From contig CAKRNA010000002.1 of NCBI GenBank assembly GCA_934365195.1, forward strand, positions 241,923-305,922: a stretch of DNA of 64,000 bases, read 5' to 3'. The stretch comes from an uncultured Clostridia bacterium. Its GTDB lineage: Bacteria; Bacillota; Clostridia; Christensenellales; CAAEEZ01. Of the stretch, positions 50,795 through 58,884 are shown piece after piece (position 1 is the first letter of the stretch; each line of letters begins with the position of its first letter). The notes under the pieces were generated by a model. The model worked only from the letters and a program-made list of their open reading frames with translations. It was not told the origin of the DNA and ran no database searches. The position numbers and the translations under genes are program-made.

Positions 50795-51373
50795 TTAGTC
50801 TTTTTTAACTTCTTCTACTACAGGTTCAGCCTCAGTAACGGTTTCGGCTACTGTGGTTTCGGCAGCCTCGGTAGCCTCTACAACAGGTTCAACGTCGATA
50901 GCCTCGCTAAAAGCGTCTCCTTCAACGTTTTTCTTTTGCTTTTTGATTAGGTCTGCAACCTTGTTTTCCTTAGCGGTTTTCTCGATTACAACTTCCTCTT
51001 CCTTTTTTTCCTCTTTCTTTTCCTCTTGTTTTGGTTGAGGAGCGGTAGGATTGATAACCATACCGATAGCAAGTTTGTCGATAACTAAGATGCTAGCGTG
51101 CTCGCCTTCGCCCGATTGAATGGTTACGGTGTTAGTTGAGTTGTCGATAGCGGTAATAACGCCAACGATACGACCGATAGTCATAACTTTGTCGCCTACT
51201 TTTAGGTTGTCCATCATGTTTTGAGTTTGTTTTTGTTGTTTCTTTCTAGGTATAATAGTCATAGCAATCATCAAAACGAATGCAACGCCAAGAATTACCC
51301 ACATTACCCAACCTTGCATTCCGCCTTGTTGTTGTTTCTCAGCGCCGTCTGCTAAAAAAATCAAATAATTCAT
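50795..51373 (-). CDS. yajC: Preprotein translocase accessory subunit YajC
   Basis: Single-pass SecDF-associated membrane protein. The 192 residues start with a membrane helix (~20-42, MQGWVMWVILGVAFVLMI). The YajC core follows: RKKQQKQTQNMMDNLKVGDKV, GRIVGVITAI and LVIDKLAIGMVI. The remaining ~80 residues form a Glu/Lys-rich then Ala/Val/Glu-rich low-complexity tail, roughly doubling the usual ~90-110 length. Located downstream of tgt and upstream of SCIFF and secDF, the common clostridial order. Confidence 0.93.
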   Translation of the reverse strand: MNYLIFLADGAEKQQQGGMQGWVMWVILGVAFVLMIAMTIIPRKKQQKQTQNMMDNLKVGDKVMTIGRIVGVITAIDNSTNTVTIQSGEGEHASILVIDKLAIGMVINPTAPQPKQEEKKEEKKEEEVVIEKTAKENKVADLIKKQKKNVEGDAFSEAIDVEPVVEATEAAETTVAETVTEAEPVVEEVKKD

Positions 51374-51401
51374 ATATCTCTCCTTAATCTTTTATATTTT
51401 A

Positions 51402-51430
51402 AGTATAAATTAAACTAAATATTTTGGCAA
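51402..51430 (-). promoter_or_regulatory. Vegetative promoter of yajC
   Basis: TTGCCA (51425-51430), a 17-base spacer and TATACT (51402-51407). Confidence 0.65.
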
Positions 51431-51503
51431 GCATTTTGTTAATGCTCCCCCTCTTTTATTGTCAAAATATGGTAAAACCAGCCGTTTTTTAATAGGCAAG
51501 CCA

Positions 51504-52610
51504 CTATATCTTGTATTTTTCGAAAAATTCTTCCTTGTAGTCAAGCAGTCTGTCTTGCCAAATTGCCTCTTTGATTTTTTCAACTAAGCGAAGTAAAAAT
51601 CTTAGGTTGTGGATAGAAAGCAGCCTTGCTCCTAGTATCTCGTTAGTGTGGATTAAATGCCTTACGTACGCCCTAGAAAAGTTGCGGCAGCAGTAACAAT
51701 CGCAGCCCTCCTCCACAGGTGAAAAGTCCTCTTCGTACTCCTTGTTGCGCACCGTGATATTACCTGAAAAAGTCATTGCCATTCCGTTTCTTGCCACCCT
51801 AGTCGGATGCACGCAGTCCATCATATCTATTCCCCTAGATATGCCCTCGATAAAGCAATCGGCAGTACCAACGCCCATTAGATACCTTGCTTTATCCTTT
51901 GGATAGTACTCTTTAAGGGTGTCAAGCACCTCGTACATAACAGGTTTTGGCTCGCCAACCGACAAGCCGCCTATACCAAATCCGCATTTTGCGTAAGGTA
52001 GCGACCTTTTTAGGCTTTCAATTCTTAAATCATTGTACACGTTGCCTTGTACAATCGGGAACAAAACTTGCTTACCCTCAAGATCCACCTTGGAGCACCT
52101 ATCCAGCCAGCGTAACGTCAGTTCCATCGCCTCTCTGGCTTTCTCGTGCGAAATAGTAGGCTCTGTGCAATGGTCGAATGCCATTACAATATCCGAGCCT
52201 AGCGCCTTTTGTATCTCGATAGACTTCTCAGGCGACATCACGTGCACCGAACCGTCTATATGAGAGTTGAACCTAACGCCCTCTTCGGTAATTTTGTTCA
52301 ATTTTGACAAAGAAAATACCTGAAATCCGCCACTATCCGTAAGGATTGGTCTATCCCAGTTCATAAACTTGTGCAGCCCGCCCGCCTTTTTGATTAGATC
52401 TTCACCGGGGCGAAGGTACAAATGATAAGTGTTTGCAAGTATAATTTGGGCTTTTATCTCTTTAAGTTCGTCAGGCGACAAACTCTTTACGGTAGCCCTA
52501 GTACCTACAGGCATAAAAATCGGCGTTTCTATCTCTCCGTGCGGCGTAGTAAGAATACCGATTCTCGCACCCGATTGCTTACACTCTTTTATAACTTTAT
52601 AATCGAACAT
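51504..52610 (-). CDS. tgt: Queuine (preQ1) tRNA-ribosyltransferase
   Basis: Exchanges guanine 34 of GUN-anticodon tRNAs for preQ1 in queuosine synthesis. The ATG at 52610 (368 residues) has AAGGAG upstream. An ATG 24 codons earlier gives a non-family extension and is rejected. Motifs: TPIFMPVGTRATVKSL, NTYHLYLRPG, LTDSGGFQVFSL (substrate-binding Asp), GFGIGGLSVGE and ADCFIEGISRGIDMMDCVHPTRVARNG. Zinc ligands are CDCYCC and a later His. Follows queA after a repeat-filled gap. Confidence 0.96.
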   Translation of the reverse strand: MFDYKVIKECKQSGARIGILTTPHGEIETPIFMPVGTRATVKSLSPDELKEIKAQIILANTYHLYLRPGEDLIKKAGGLHKFMNWDRPILTDSGGFQVFSLSKLNKITEEGVRFNSHIDGSVHVMSPEKSIEIQKALGSDIVMAFDHCTEPTISHEKAREAMELTLRWLDRCSKVDLEGKQVLFPIVQGNVYNDLRIESLKRSLPYAKCGFGIGGLSVGEPKPVMYEVLDTLKEYYPKDKARYLMGVGTADCFIEGISRGIDMMDCVHPTRVARNGMAMTFSGNITVRNKEYEEDFSPVEEGCDCYCCRNFSRAYVRHLIHTNEILGARLLSIHNLRFLLRLVEKIKEAIWQDRLLDYKEEFFEKYKI

Positions 52611-52771
52611 AAATTCTCCTTGTTTTATATTTAAAAACTCGTTTTTGTTTTGCTTTCCTAAACTAGCCAAACTTTTCGTCATTTAGATTAAAAATCAGCG
52701 TTATCCGACACCTGCAATTTTACCAAAATCAAACTTTCTTATTATATGCTTGATTATAGAAATAACTTTGT

Positions 52772-53107
52772 CAAGGCTCGACTAACCTTTCGGACTAGAC
52801 AACCTAATCGGTTATTCAGGTCGAATATTTAGGCAGTAAACGAAGTACCCGTTTTAGAATTCTCTTGTTGTATTGTTGAGTGTTTAATCCTAGAAACAAG
52901 TTAGGCAAGGCTCGACTAAATTTTCGGTCCGATAAACCTAGCCGGTTATTCAGGTCGAAAATTTAGGCAGTAAACGATGTACCCGTTTTAGAATTCACTT
53001 GTTGTATTGTTGAGTGTTTAATCCTAGAAACAAGTTAGGCAAGGCTCGGCAATTTTTTTGGACTAAATCAACCTAGCCGGTTATTTAGGTCAAAAAAATT
53101 GACAGTA
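52772..53107. repeat. 134-bp structured tandem repeats between queA and tgt
   Basis: Copy 1 is 52772-52905 and copy 2 is 52906-53039, each exactly 134 bases and about 90% alike. Copy 3 (53040-53107) keeps only the first half. Degenerate copy-tail sequence also precedes copy 1 (52751-52771). Each copy has an internal stem: 52782-52792/52822-52832 (8 of 11 paired), 52916-52926/52956-52966 (11 of 11) and 53050-53060/53091-53101 (11 of 11). Copies 2 and 3 differ at four paired positions with both sides changed. No ORF fits the 134-base period. Confidence 0.85.
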
Positions 53108-53125
53108 AACGAAGCATAACGCAGT

Positions 53126-54148
53126 TTATAGGATTAAACACGCATCGCCGAAACTAAAAAATCTATACCCCTTGCTTACGGCTAGGTTGTACATATTAAG
53201 CGTATCCTCTCGCCCCATAAAAGCACTTACTAACATAATTAAAGTGGACTCGGGAAGGTGGAAGTTTGTGATTAGCGCATCTACGATTTTGAACTCGTAA
53301 CCCGGGTAAATAAAGATATCGGTATCGCCACTCTTACCTGTAATTACGCCCTTTTTTTCGCTAGCAGCCTCTAACACTCTAACAGACGTTGTGCCCACGG
53401 CAATAATTCTGCGTCCTTCGGCTTTTGCTTTGGTGATTTTGTCCGCTACTTCGCCCGTTATCGAGTAAGACTCCACGTGCATTTTGTGGTCTAGGATATT
53501 ATCCTCTTTTACAGGCCTAAAAGTGCCTAAGCCGATATTAAGGTTTACTTCTAATATCTCAACGCCCATCTCTCTGATTTTGGCAAGCAGTTCTTCGGTG
53601 AAATGCAAGCCTGCAGTTGGCGCAGCCGAACTACCCGACACCTTGGAATACACAGTTTGGTATTGCGTTTGGTCGTCTAGTTTTTCGGTGATATAAGGTG
53701 GAAGAGGCATTGTGCCTATCCTATCCAAAATATCCTCGAACACGCCGTCAAAGATAAACTCTAATTCCCTTACGCCGTCGTCCTTAACCCCAACCATTTT
53801 GGCTTTTAAGTCGTCTGAAAAAGTAAGCACCGTGCCTATTTTCACCTTTTTGGCAGGCTTCATAATTACGTCCCAACGGGTGTAATCCAGCCTTTTAAGA
53901 AGCAATACTTCAATAACCGCAGGTCCGCTCTCACGGGTGGCAAAAATACGAGCCGGCAACACTTTCGTGTTGTTGATTACCATAACGTCGCCCTTTTTCA
54001 AAAAGCCTAAAACGTCTCTAAAAATCTTGTGCTGCGTTTGTTTCGTTTCTCTATCGTAAACCAGCAGTTTTGCGCTGTCACGTGGGCTTGCGGGTGTTTG
54101 CGCAATCTGTTCCTCAGGTAAATAATAATAAAAATCGCTTTTGTTCAT
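53126..54148 (-). CDS. queA: S-adenosylmethionine:tRNA ribosyltransferase-isomerase
   Basis: Transfers and isomerises the ribosyl moiety of SAM to preQ1-tRNA, making epoxyqueuosine. The 340 residues contain YYLPEEQIAQTP, RDSAKLLVYDR, GDVMVINNTKVLPARIFA, KVSGSSAAPTAGLHFTEELL, NIGLGTFRPV and, near the end, LITNFHLPESTLIMLVSAF. Starts two bases after ruvB. Its last codons (CLIL-stop, 53124-53141) match an inverted piece of the neighbouring 134-bp repeat in 17 of 18 positions. Confidence 0.96.
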   Translation of the reverse strand: MNKSDFYYYLPEEQIAQTPASPRDSAKLLVYDRETKQTQHKIFRDVLGFLKKGDVMVINNTKVLPARIFATRESGPAVIEVLLLKRLDYTRWDVIMKPAKKVKIGTVLTFSDDLKAKMVGVKDDGVRELEFIFDGVFEDILDRIGTMPLPPYITEKLDDQTQYQTVYSKVSGSSAAPTAGLHFTEELLAKIREMGVEILEVNLNIGLGTFRPVKEDNILDHKMHVESYSITGEVADKITKAKAEGRRIIAVGTTSVRVLEAASEKKGVITGKSGDTDIFIYPGYEFKIVDALITNFHLPESTLIMLVSAFMGREDTLNMYNLAVSKGYRFFSFGDACLIL

Positions 54149-54150
54149 AT

Positions 54151-55155
54151 CTAGTCCTTAAATTCAATTTTTAGATGTTCGTAAGCACTCTTTGTACAAA
54201 CCCTGCCCTTTGGCGTTCTTGACACAAAGCCAAGTTGGATTAGGTAAGGCTCTACAACGTCCTCGATAGTGTTTGGCTCTTCACCGGTTGATGCGGATAA
54301 GGTATCCAAGCCAACAGGACCGCCGTCGTACTTTTCGATAATAGTTGAAAGAATTAGCCTATCGATATTGTCAAGCCCTAGATCGTCTATATCCATAGAG
54401 TCAAGGCTGATTTTTGCAATTTGCAAGTCGATAGTAGGTTTTTTGTAAAATTGCGCATAGTCACGCACCCTTTTAAGTAGCCTATTTGCTATTCTTGGCG
54501 TGCCCCTACTACGCACCGCAATTTCGTAACTTGCGTCTTCGTCTATCTTAATATTCAGTATCGCTGCCGACCTTTTTACAATGACTTGTAGTTCGCTTGG
54601 CGTGTACATTTCCAGCCTGAACATAAGCCCGAACCTATCTCTAAGCGGGCTAGACAGCATACCTGCCCTAGTGGTTGCGCCTATAAGCGTGAACTTTGGT
54701 AACCCCAGCCTTACGCTACGAGCCGACGGACCTTTGCCTATCATAAAGTCAAGCGAATAGTCCTCCATGGCAGGATAAAGTATCTCCTCCACCGCCTTGT
54801 TTAGCCTGTGTATTTCGTCTATAAACAACACGTCGTTTTCGTTAAGGTTTGTAAGTATGCTAGCAAGGTCGCCTGCCTTTTCGATAGCAGGGCCGCTGGT
54901 TACCTTGATTTGCGAATTCATTTCATTTGCGATAATGTGTGCAAGCGTGGTTTTACCAAGCCCCGGTGGGCCGTACAAAAGACAATGGTCAAGCGCCTCG
55001 TGTCTTTCCTTTGCGGTGGACACGAACACGTTAAGATTATTCTTGATTTTCTCTTGACCGACGTATTCGTCAATAGTCTTAGGACGAAGTGAGTTTTCGA
55101 CCTCTACGTCCTCGCTAGTTAGTGAACTGTTAATCAATCTTTCATCAAATTCCAT
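54151..55155 (-). CDS. ruvB: Holliday junction branch-migration helicase RuvB
   Basis: AAA+ motor of the RuvAB branch-migration complex. The 334 residues have the family opening SLRPKTIDEYVGQEKIKNNL, Walker A LLYGPPGLGKTTLAHIIANE (~58-77), Walker B VLFIDEIHRL, sensor 1 LIGATTRAG and the arginine finger in SPLRDRFGL. The C-terminal winged helix has LGFVSRTPKGRV. Starts two bases after ruvA. Standard ruvC-ruvA-ruvB-queA order. Confidence 0.98.
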   Translation of the reverse strand: MEFDERLINSSLTSEDVEVENSLRPKTIDEYVGQEKIKNNLNVFVSTAKERHEALDHCLLYGPPGLGKTTLAHIIANEMNSQIKVTSGPAIEKAGDLASILTNLNENDVLFIDEIHRLNKAVEEILYPAMEDYSLDFMIGKGPSARSVRLGLPKFTLIGATTRAGMLSSPLRDRFGLMFRLEMYTPSELQVIVKRSAAILNIKIDEDASYEIAVRSRGTPRIANRLLKRVRDYAQFYKKPTIDLQIAKISLDSMDIDDLGLDNIDRLILSTIIEKYDGGPVGLDTLSASTGEEPNTIEDVVEPYLIQLGFVSRTPKGRVCTKSAYEHLKIEFKD

Positions 55156-55157
55156 AA

Positions 55158-55742
55158 TTAAAACCTATTCATCATTTTTAATGCTGCTTGGATAATATCC
55201 TCTGTTTTTGTGAACGTTTCGCTTGCCTTTGTCACCGCTCTAACGGAGTCCGCCCTAGTAAAGCCAAGTGAGGTAAGCGCTAGTATTGCATCGCTAGTTT
55301 CAGCGGACATAGTAGCCGAGCCGATACTAGCAAACTCGGTCATTTCCACTTTGCCTTTTAGTTCTAGGATAATTCTTTCGGCGGTCTTTTTGCCTACGCC
55401 CTTAATGGTGGAAAGCAGTTTTGCGTCCTCAGAGGCAATTGCCAGTACCAGTTGCTCTAATTCTATTCCCGACAAAACTTGGCACGCAAGTTTAGGGCCG
55501 ACACCCGATATCGTGATAAGTTTTAGGAACATATTTTTCTCCTCTTTAGAGTAAAAACCGTACAAAAACAGTCCGTCTTCTGTGGTTTGAAGATAGGTGT
55601 ACACCCTCACCCTTTTACCTACAACCCCTAGTCTTGCAAGGGTGTAAGAAGAGGTGAAAACCTCGTAACCTATATCACCTGCCTCAACAACTATTCCGTT
55701 TTCAAATATTTCGGTAACTTCACCGTTAATGTAACTAAGCAT
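55158..55742 (-). CDS. ruvA: Holliday junction DNA-binding protein RuvA
   Basis: Tetrameric Holliday-junction binder that directs RuvB. The 194 residues have the N-terminal OB fold (MLSYINGEV, VVEAGDIGYEVFTS), two helix-hairpin-helix motifs (LITISGVGPKLACQVLSG and LSTIKGVGKKTAERIILELK) and the C-terminal domain (ALTSLGFTRADSVRAV) that contacts RuvB. Length is normal. Seven bases after ruvC. Confidence 0.97.
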   Translation of the reverse strand: MLSYINGEVTEIFENGIVVEAGDIGYEVFTSSYTLARLGVVGKRVRVYTYLQTTEDGLFLYGFYSKEEKNMFLKLITISGVGPKLACQVLSGIELEQLVLAIASEDAKLLSTIKGVGKKTAERIILELKGKVEMTEFASIGSATMSAETSDAILALTSLGFTRADSVRAVTKASETFTKTEDIIQAALKMMNRF

Positions 55743-55749
55743 ATTTCAC

Positions 55750-56241
55750 CTATATCCTAAACATATCGTTAAATTTATTCACCTGTCCGCAAGTAAGCGC
55801 CACGGCAAGAGCGTCGGCAGCGTCGTCGGGCTTTGGAATTTGCTTTAAATTTAGCAAGGCTTTCACCATAAATTGCACCTGCTTTTTATCGGCGTTTCCG
55901 TACCCTGTGATTGCTTGCTTAATTTGAAGCGGCGTGTACTCGTAAAGTTTTGAGCAACGCTTTACAGAGGTAAGAAGCAGCACACCTCTTGCCTCTGCTA
56001 CGGTGATTGCGGTTTTTTGGTTGTTTTGAAAAAACAATTCTTCAAGGGCAATGCAATCGGGCTGATATTTATCGATAAGAGCGTTAAGCCCCTGCTCGAT
56101 AAGGGCAAGCCTAACAGGCGTTTTTTCGTCCTTAGAGGTGGTAATTACGCCGTAATCGATAGCCTCAAACCTACCTTTTTCGCTTTTAAGCACCCCATAA
56201 CCTACTATTGCAATTCCCGGATCTATTCCTAAAATAATCAT
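55750..56241 (-). CDS. ruvC: Crossover junction endodeoxyribonuclease RuvC
   Basis: Dimeric RNase H-fold resolvase. The 163 residues keep the acidic catalytic set: GIDPGIAIVGYG (first Asp, ~6), ALEELFFQNN (Glu ~67) and the C-terminal DDAADALAVALTC (two Asp). YGNADKKQVQFMV is also typical. GAGGAAATT precedes the ATG. First gene of the ruvCAB-queA operon, with a good promoter 16 bases upstream. Confidence 0.97.
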   Translation of the reverse strand: MIILGIDPGIAIVGYGVLKSEKGRFEAIDYGVITTSKDEKTPVRLALIEQGLNALIDKYQPDCIALEELFFQNNQKTAITVAEARGVLLLTSVKRCSKLYEYTPLQIKQAITGYGNADKKQVQFMVKALLNLKQIPKPDDAADALAVALTCGQVNKFNDMFRI

Positions 56242-56256
56242 AATTTCCTCGTATAT

Positions 56257-56285
56257 ACTATAAATAAAATTTATAAATAAGTCAA
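56257..56285 (-). promoter_or_regulatory. Vegetative promoter of ruvC
   Basis: TTGACT (56280-56285), a 17-base spacer and TATAGT (56257-56262). Confidence 0.7.
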
Positions 56286-56492
56286 TTGTATACTAAAAAT
56301 ACTACCCAAAATTACAAAATATTGTAAAAACTAAGGCAAAAAATAAAAAGGCACACAATATATTGTACCTTTAAAAACGCCGATTAAAATTTTGCTAACC
56401 ATTTTCTTACCGATATTTATCTGTTTTGCCGATATACAAAATTTAATCGTTTGATGGTTTTGGTTTAGGTTTCTATGCTTTTTAAGTGGTTA

Positions 56493-57392
56493 TTAGTCGA
56501 TAATGGAATTTTCGTTCCAGTCAAAAAGCCAAAAATCCTTGTTCAAGCCGCTAAACAACTCGTCCTCGTTACCAAAGAACGCAAGCAAACAGTCGCCTAG
56601 ATAATACGCAAACTTAAACCTACCCTCAAACTGACTTAGGTCAACCGTGCCCTCTTTACAAGAAAATATGCTTTTTTCTTGGTCTCTAAGTAGTTTTCCC
56701 GACAAAATTTTAGGCTCGGCAAAAAGAGAATAAGCGAACAAATTAGAAGGATTTAACGTAATATCCTCTGGTTTTCCCATTCCTTTTAACACGCCGTAAT
56801 TTAGCAAAATCACCTCGTCAAAATGCCTTAATTCTTCCTTACTGTCGGTTGCGTAAACCACTACGCCCTCGTAACTACTAATAACCTTTAAAAACCACTT
56901 AAAATACTGCTCTCTAACCTCGCTACTAAGTAAAGCGAACGGATTGTCGATAAGCAACAAATCGGTTTTTCTAAGTTTGATTTTGGCGATAATTCCCCTT
57001 GCTTTTTCCTCTAAAGAAAGCCTATTCGGTTTTAGATTTTTGACCCTTTCCAAGTCAAACTCCTCAAGCACGCTATCCACGATTTTTTCGTAATTATCCA
57101 CCTTTCTAATCTCGAGTGGGTAAGAAAAATTCTCTTTAAGCGTCTTATTTTTTAAGTAGCCGCCGTCACGAAAAGTGAAGTAAGTATCCTTGTTTATTTG
57201 TGGGTTTTCGCCGTTTATTTTAACGCTGCCGCTAGTTGCTTTGTCCACCCCTGATAGCACCCTAAGTAGCGAACTTTTGCCGCTTTTTTCCTCGCCGTAA
57301 ACACAAATACTATTGCTTAGTAGCGTTCCGTCAAGAAAATTTACAGCCATATAACCGTGGTGGTATTTTGTCATTTTGCTAAATTCTATCAT
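56493..57392 (-). CDS. Degenerate ABC transporter-type ATPase
   Basis: Looks like the nucleotide-binding subunit of an import ABC transporter (MalK-like, with a TOBE-like C-terminus ~200-299), but with altered catalytic motifs. Walker A is intact (GEEKSGKSS, ~33-41). The Q-loop glutamine is missing (YFTFRDGGYL), the signature is LSLEE rather than LSGGQ, Walker B ends LLLIDNP with Asn instead of the catalytic Glu, and the H-loop His is Asp (YATDSKEE). ATP may bind but hydrolysis is doubtful. ATG 57392 is chosen because TATAAT lies six bases upstream; an ATG at 57410 is the alternative. No permease gene is adjacent. Confidence 0.75.
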   Translation of the reverse strand: MIEFSKMTKYHHGYMAVNFLDGTLLSNSICVYGEEKSGKSSLLRVLSGVDKATSGSVKINGENPQINKDTYFTFRDGGYLKNKTLKENFSYPLEIRKVDNYEKIVDSVLEEFDLERVKNLKPNRLSLEEKARGIIAKIKLRKTDLLLIDNPFALLSSEVREQYFKWFLKVISSYEGVVVYATDSKEELRHFDEVILLNYGVLKGMGKPEDITLNPSNLFAYSLFAEPKILSGKLLRDQEKSIFSCKEGTVDLSQFEGRFKFAYYLGDCLLAFFGNEDELFSGLNKDFWLFDWNENSIID

Positions 57393-57398
57393 AAGTTT

Positions 57399-57427
57399 AT
57401 TATAATTCATTTTGAGTTTTCGTTCAA
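57399..57427 (-). promoter_or_regulatory. Promoter of the degenerate ABC ATPase (leaderless type)
   Basis: TTGAAC (57422-57427), a 17-base spacer and TATAAT (57399-57404), which ends six bases before the ATG at 57392. No ribosome binding site is present. Confidence 0.6.
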
Positions 57428-57490
57428 TACTTTACCCTGCATTTTAATAAAATATCGGTATTTTTCGCTCTTTATATCCTGAAATATAAC

Positions 57491-57519
57491 AAAAAAATAA
57501 AGGACGGATTACCCGTCCT
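57491..57519 (-). terminator. Terminator of the ThiT gene
   Basis: AGGACGG (57501-57507) and CCGTCCT (57513-57519) with an ATTAC loop, then a T run on the minus strand (plus-strand A run 57491-57500). Confidence 0.85.
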
Positions 57520-57561
57520 CTACTATATAGATTTAAGATTTATGTAATACTTTTTGCGAAA

Positions 57562-58698
57562 TTAAGCGTTTAGATAACGGTTGGTTACGTCCGAAGTCAT
57601 CTTAGCAACTTGTTTAGAACTCATTAGGAACGTACCGACTACTAATACGATAAGAATATCTACGAATACGAAACAGTTGTAGAATGCAGCCCAACCGAAC
57701 GGGGTAAATCCTTTATTTGCAAAATCTTTTGCAATGTAACCGAAGAAGAACAAACCGCCTGACAAGAAGTGGCAGAACCATCTTAAAGCAGAGGCAATAA
57801 AAGTACCTAATGCAAAGCCAAGAGGCTTAATTTTCATGTTTCTGAACATACCCGAGAAACCTATCATACCAAATGCAAGTACGTAGTCAAGGAATACTTG
57901 AGTTGGGTGAACAATCCATGGGTCTTGCATTATTTGTAAAGTACCGTAAATTAAACCTGCCATAACGCCTTTTTTTGTTCCGAACATATAAGAATACAAT
58001 GCTAGTGGCAACAAACTTGCAACGGTGATACTACCGCCTGCCGGAAGTTTGAAGATTTTTGCATAACTTAATGCAAAAGACATTGCGATACTTACACCGC
58101 CGTAAACGATTGCTAAGGTTTCGTTGGTTTTCTTGTTTTTGTTTGGCCACAAAGCGTAAGCACTCATACCAAGGAACACTAAAATAGTAAATAAAGTTAC
58201 GGTAACTCTTGCGCCTTTGCCCATAGTTGCGAATATTTCTTTAGAATCGATATAACCTAAATCCTCTACGCTAACCATACCTGCAATAAACATACCTAAA
58301 CTAGCAAGAAGAAGCAATAACCCCACGATTTTTGCAATCTTTTTAGCAAGGTCGTTCTCTTTTGCTACCATGTTGGTAATTGCTACTACAAGACCTGCGC
58401 ATATTAGCAAAATGCTACATACTAAGAAATATACAGCGTATATTTGCTCTTTGTAGTCAATCTCGCTCATTTCCAAATACAATTTTGCAATTAAGCAACC
58501 GGTAGAGAACACAGCAACTGCTACCAAACCCCACTTGGTGTAAACGCCAAGTTTGTCTTTTTTAGTGCAAGAAACGATAATTGCTCCTATCGTGAACACT
58601 AAAATGGCACTTACAAGCGACCAGAACAACCAACTTTCCGGTCCTGTTACTTTCCACTTTACGTTACCGCAAAGCGCTAAATTGAATAAATTAAACAT
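57562..58698 (-). CDS. thiT: Thiamine ECF transporter substrate-binding protein ThiT with N-terminal membrane extension
   Basis: The C-terminal half (~190-378) is a ThiT-type S component that captures thiamine for an ECF transporter. Segments ITVASLLPLALYSYMFGTKKGVMAGLIYG, then WIVHPTQVFLDYVLAFGMIGFSG fit the family. The N-terminal ~185 residues add about five more membrane helices; ThiT alone is ~180-200 residues. Start has GGAGGAGAA upstream. A TPP riboswitch and terminator lie directly upstream, supporting a thiamine role. EcfA/EcfT genes are not in the window. Confidence 0.88.
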   Translation of the reverse strand: MFNLFNLALCGNVKWKVTGPESWLFWSLVSAILVFTIGAIIVSCTKKDKLGVYTKWGLVAVAVFSTGCLIAKLYLEMSEIDYKEQIYAVYFLVCSILLICAGLVVAITNMVAKENDLAKKIAKIVGLLLLLASLGMFIAGMVSVEDLGYIDSKEIFATMGKGARVTVTLFTILVFLGMSAYALWPNKNKKTNETLAIVYGGVSIAMSFALSYAKIFKLPAGGSITVASLLPLALYSYMFGTKKGVMAGLIYGTLQIMQDPWIVHPTQVFLDYVLAFGMIGFSGMFRNMKIKPLGFALGTFIASALRWFCHFLSGGLFFFGYIAKDFANKGFTPFGWAAFYNCFVFVDILIVLVVGTFLMSSKQVAKMTSDVTNRYLNA

Positions 58699-58732
58699 TT
58701 CTCCTCCTCTAACTACTATAAATGAAGAAAGA

Positions 58733-58763
58733 ATAAAAAAACACGCACCAAAGGTACATGCTT
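58733..58763 (-). terminator. Riboswitch-controlled terminator upstream of thiT
   Basis: Arms 58739-58749 and 58753-58763 form an 11-bp stem with several G-U pairs and an AAA/TTT loop, followed by a T run. It directly follows the TPP aptamer, so a termination mechanism is inferred. Confidence 0.75.
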
Positions 58764-58842
58764 AAAGTTATATCCTTACGCGAGCATTACCTCACAAGTT
58801 CATCGGGTGTAATCTCAGCCGTAGCACCCCGTAGTTATATTT
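58764..58842 (-). promoter_or_regulatory. TPP (thiamine pyrophosphate) riboswitch
   Basis: On the minus strand the region reads ACGGGGTGC, GGCTGAGA, ACCCG, GAAC and a P4/P5 part ending GGTAATGCTCGCGTAAGGA. These are the conserved thi-box elements in correct order and spacing. It sits between the thiT promoter and a terminator hairpin, and should turn thiT off when TPP is abundant. Confidence 0.93.
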
Positions 58843-58855
58843 AATTTATGTTTTA

Positions 58856-58884
58856 ATTGTAGCAAATACTAAGTGTTTAGTCAA
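58856..58884 (-). promoter_or_regulatory. Vegetative promoter of thiT
   Basis: TTGACT (58879-58884), a 17-base spacer and TACAAT (58856-58861) with an upstream TG. Confidence 0.75.

Noticed and set aside
52772..53107. CRISPR array
   Set aside because: Units are 134-bp head-to-tail copies without unique spacers between short repeats; no cas genes nearby.
52683..53125. Insertion sequence or transposon remnant
   Set aside because: No transposase fragment in any frame and no target-site duplication seen; the copies are tandem rather than terminal repeats.
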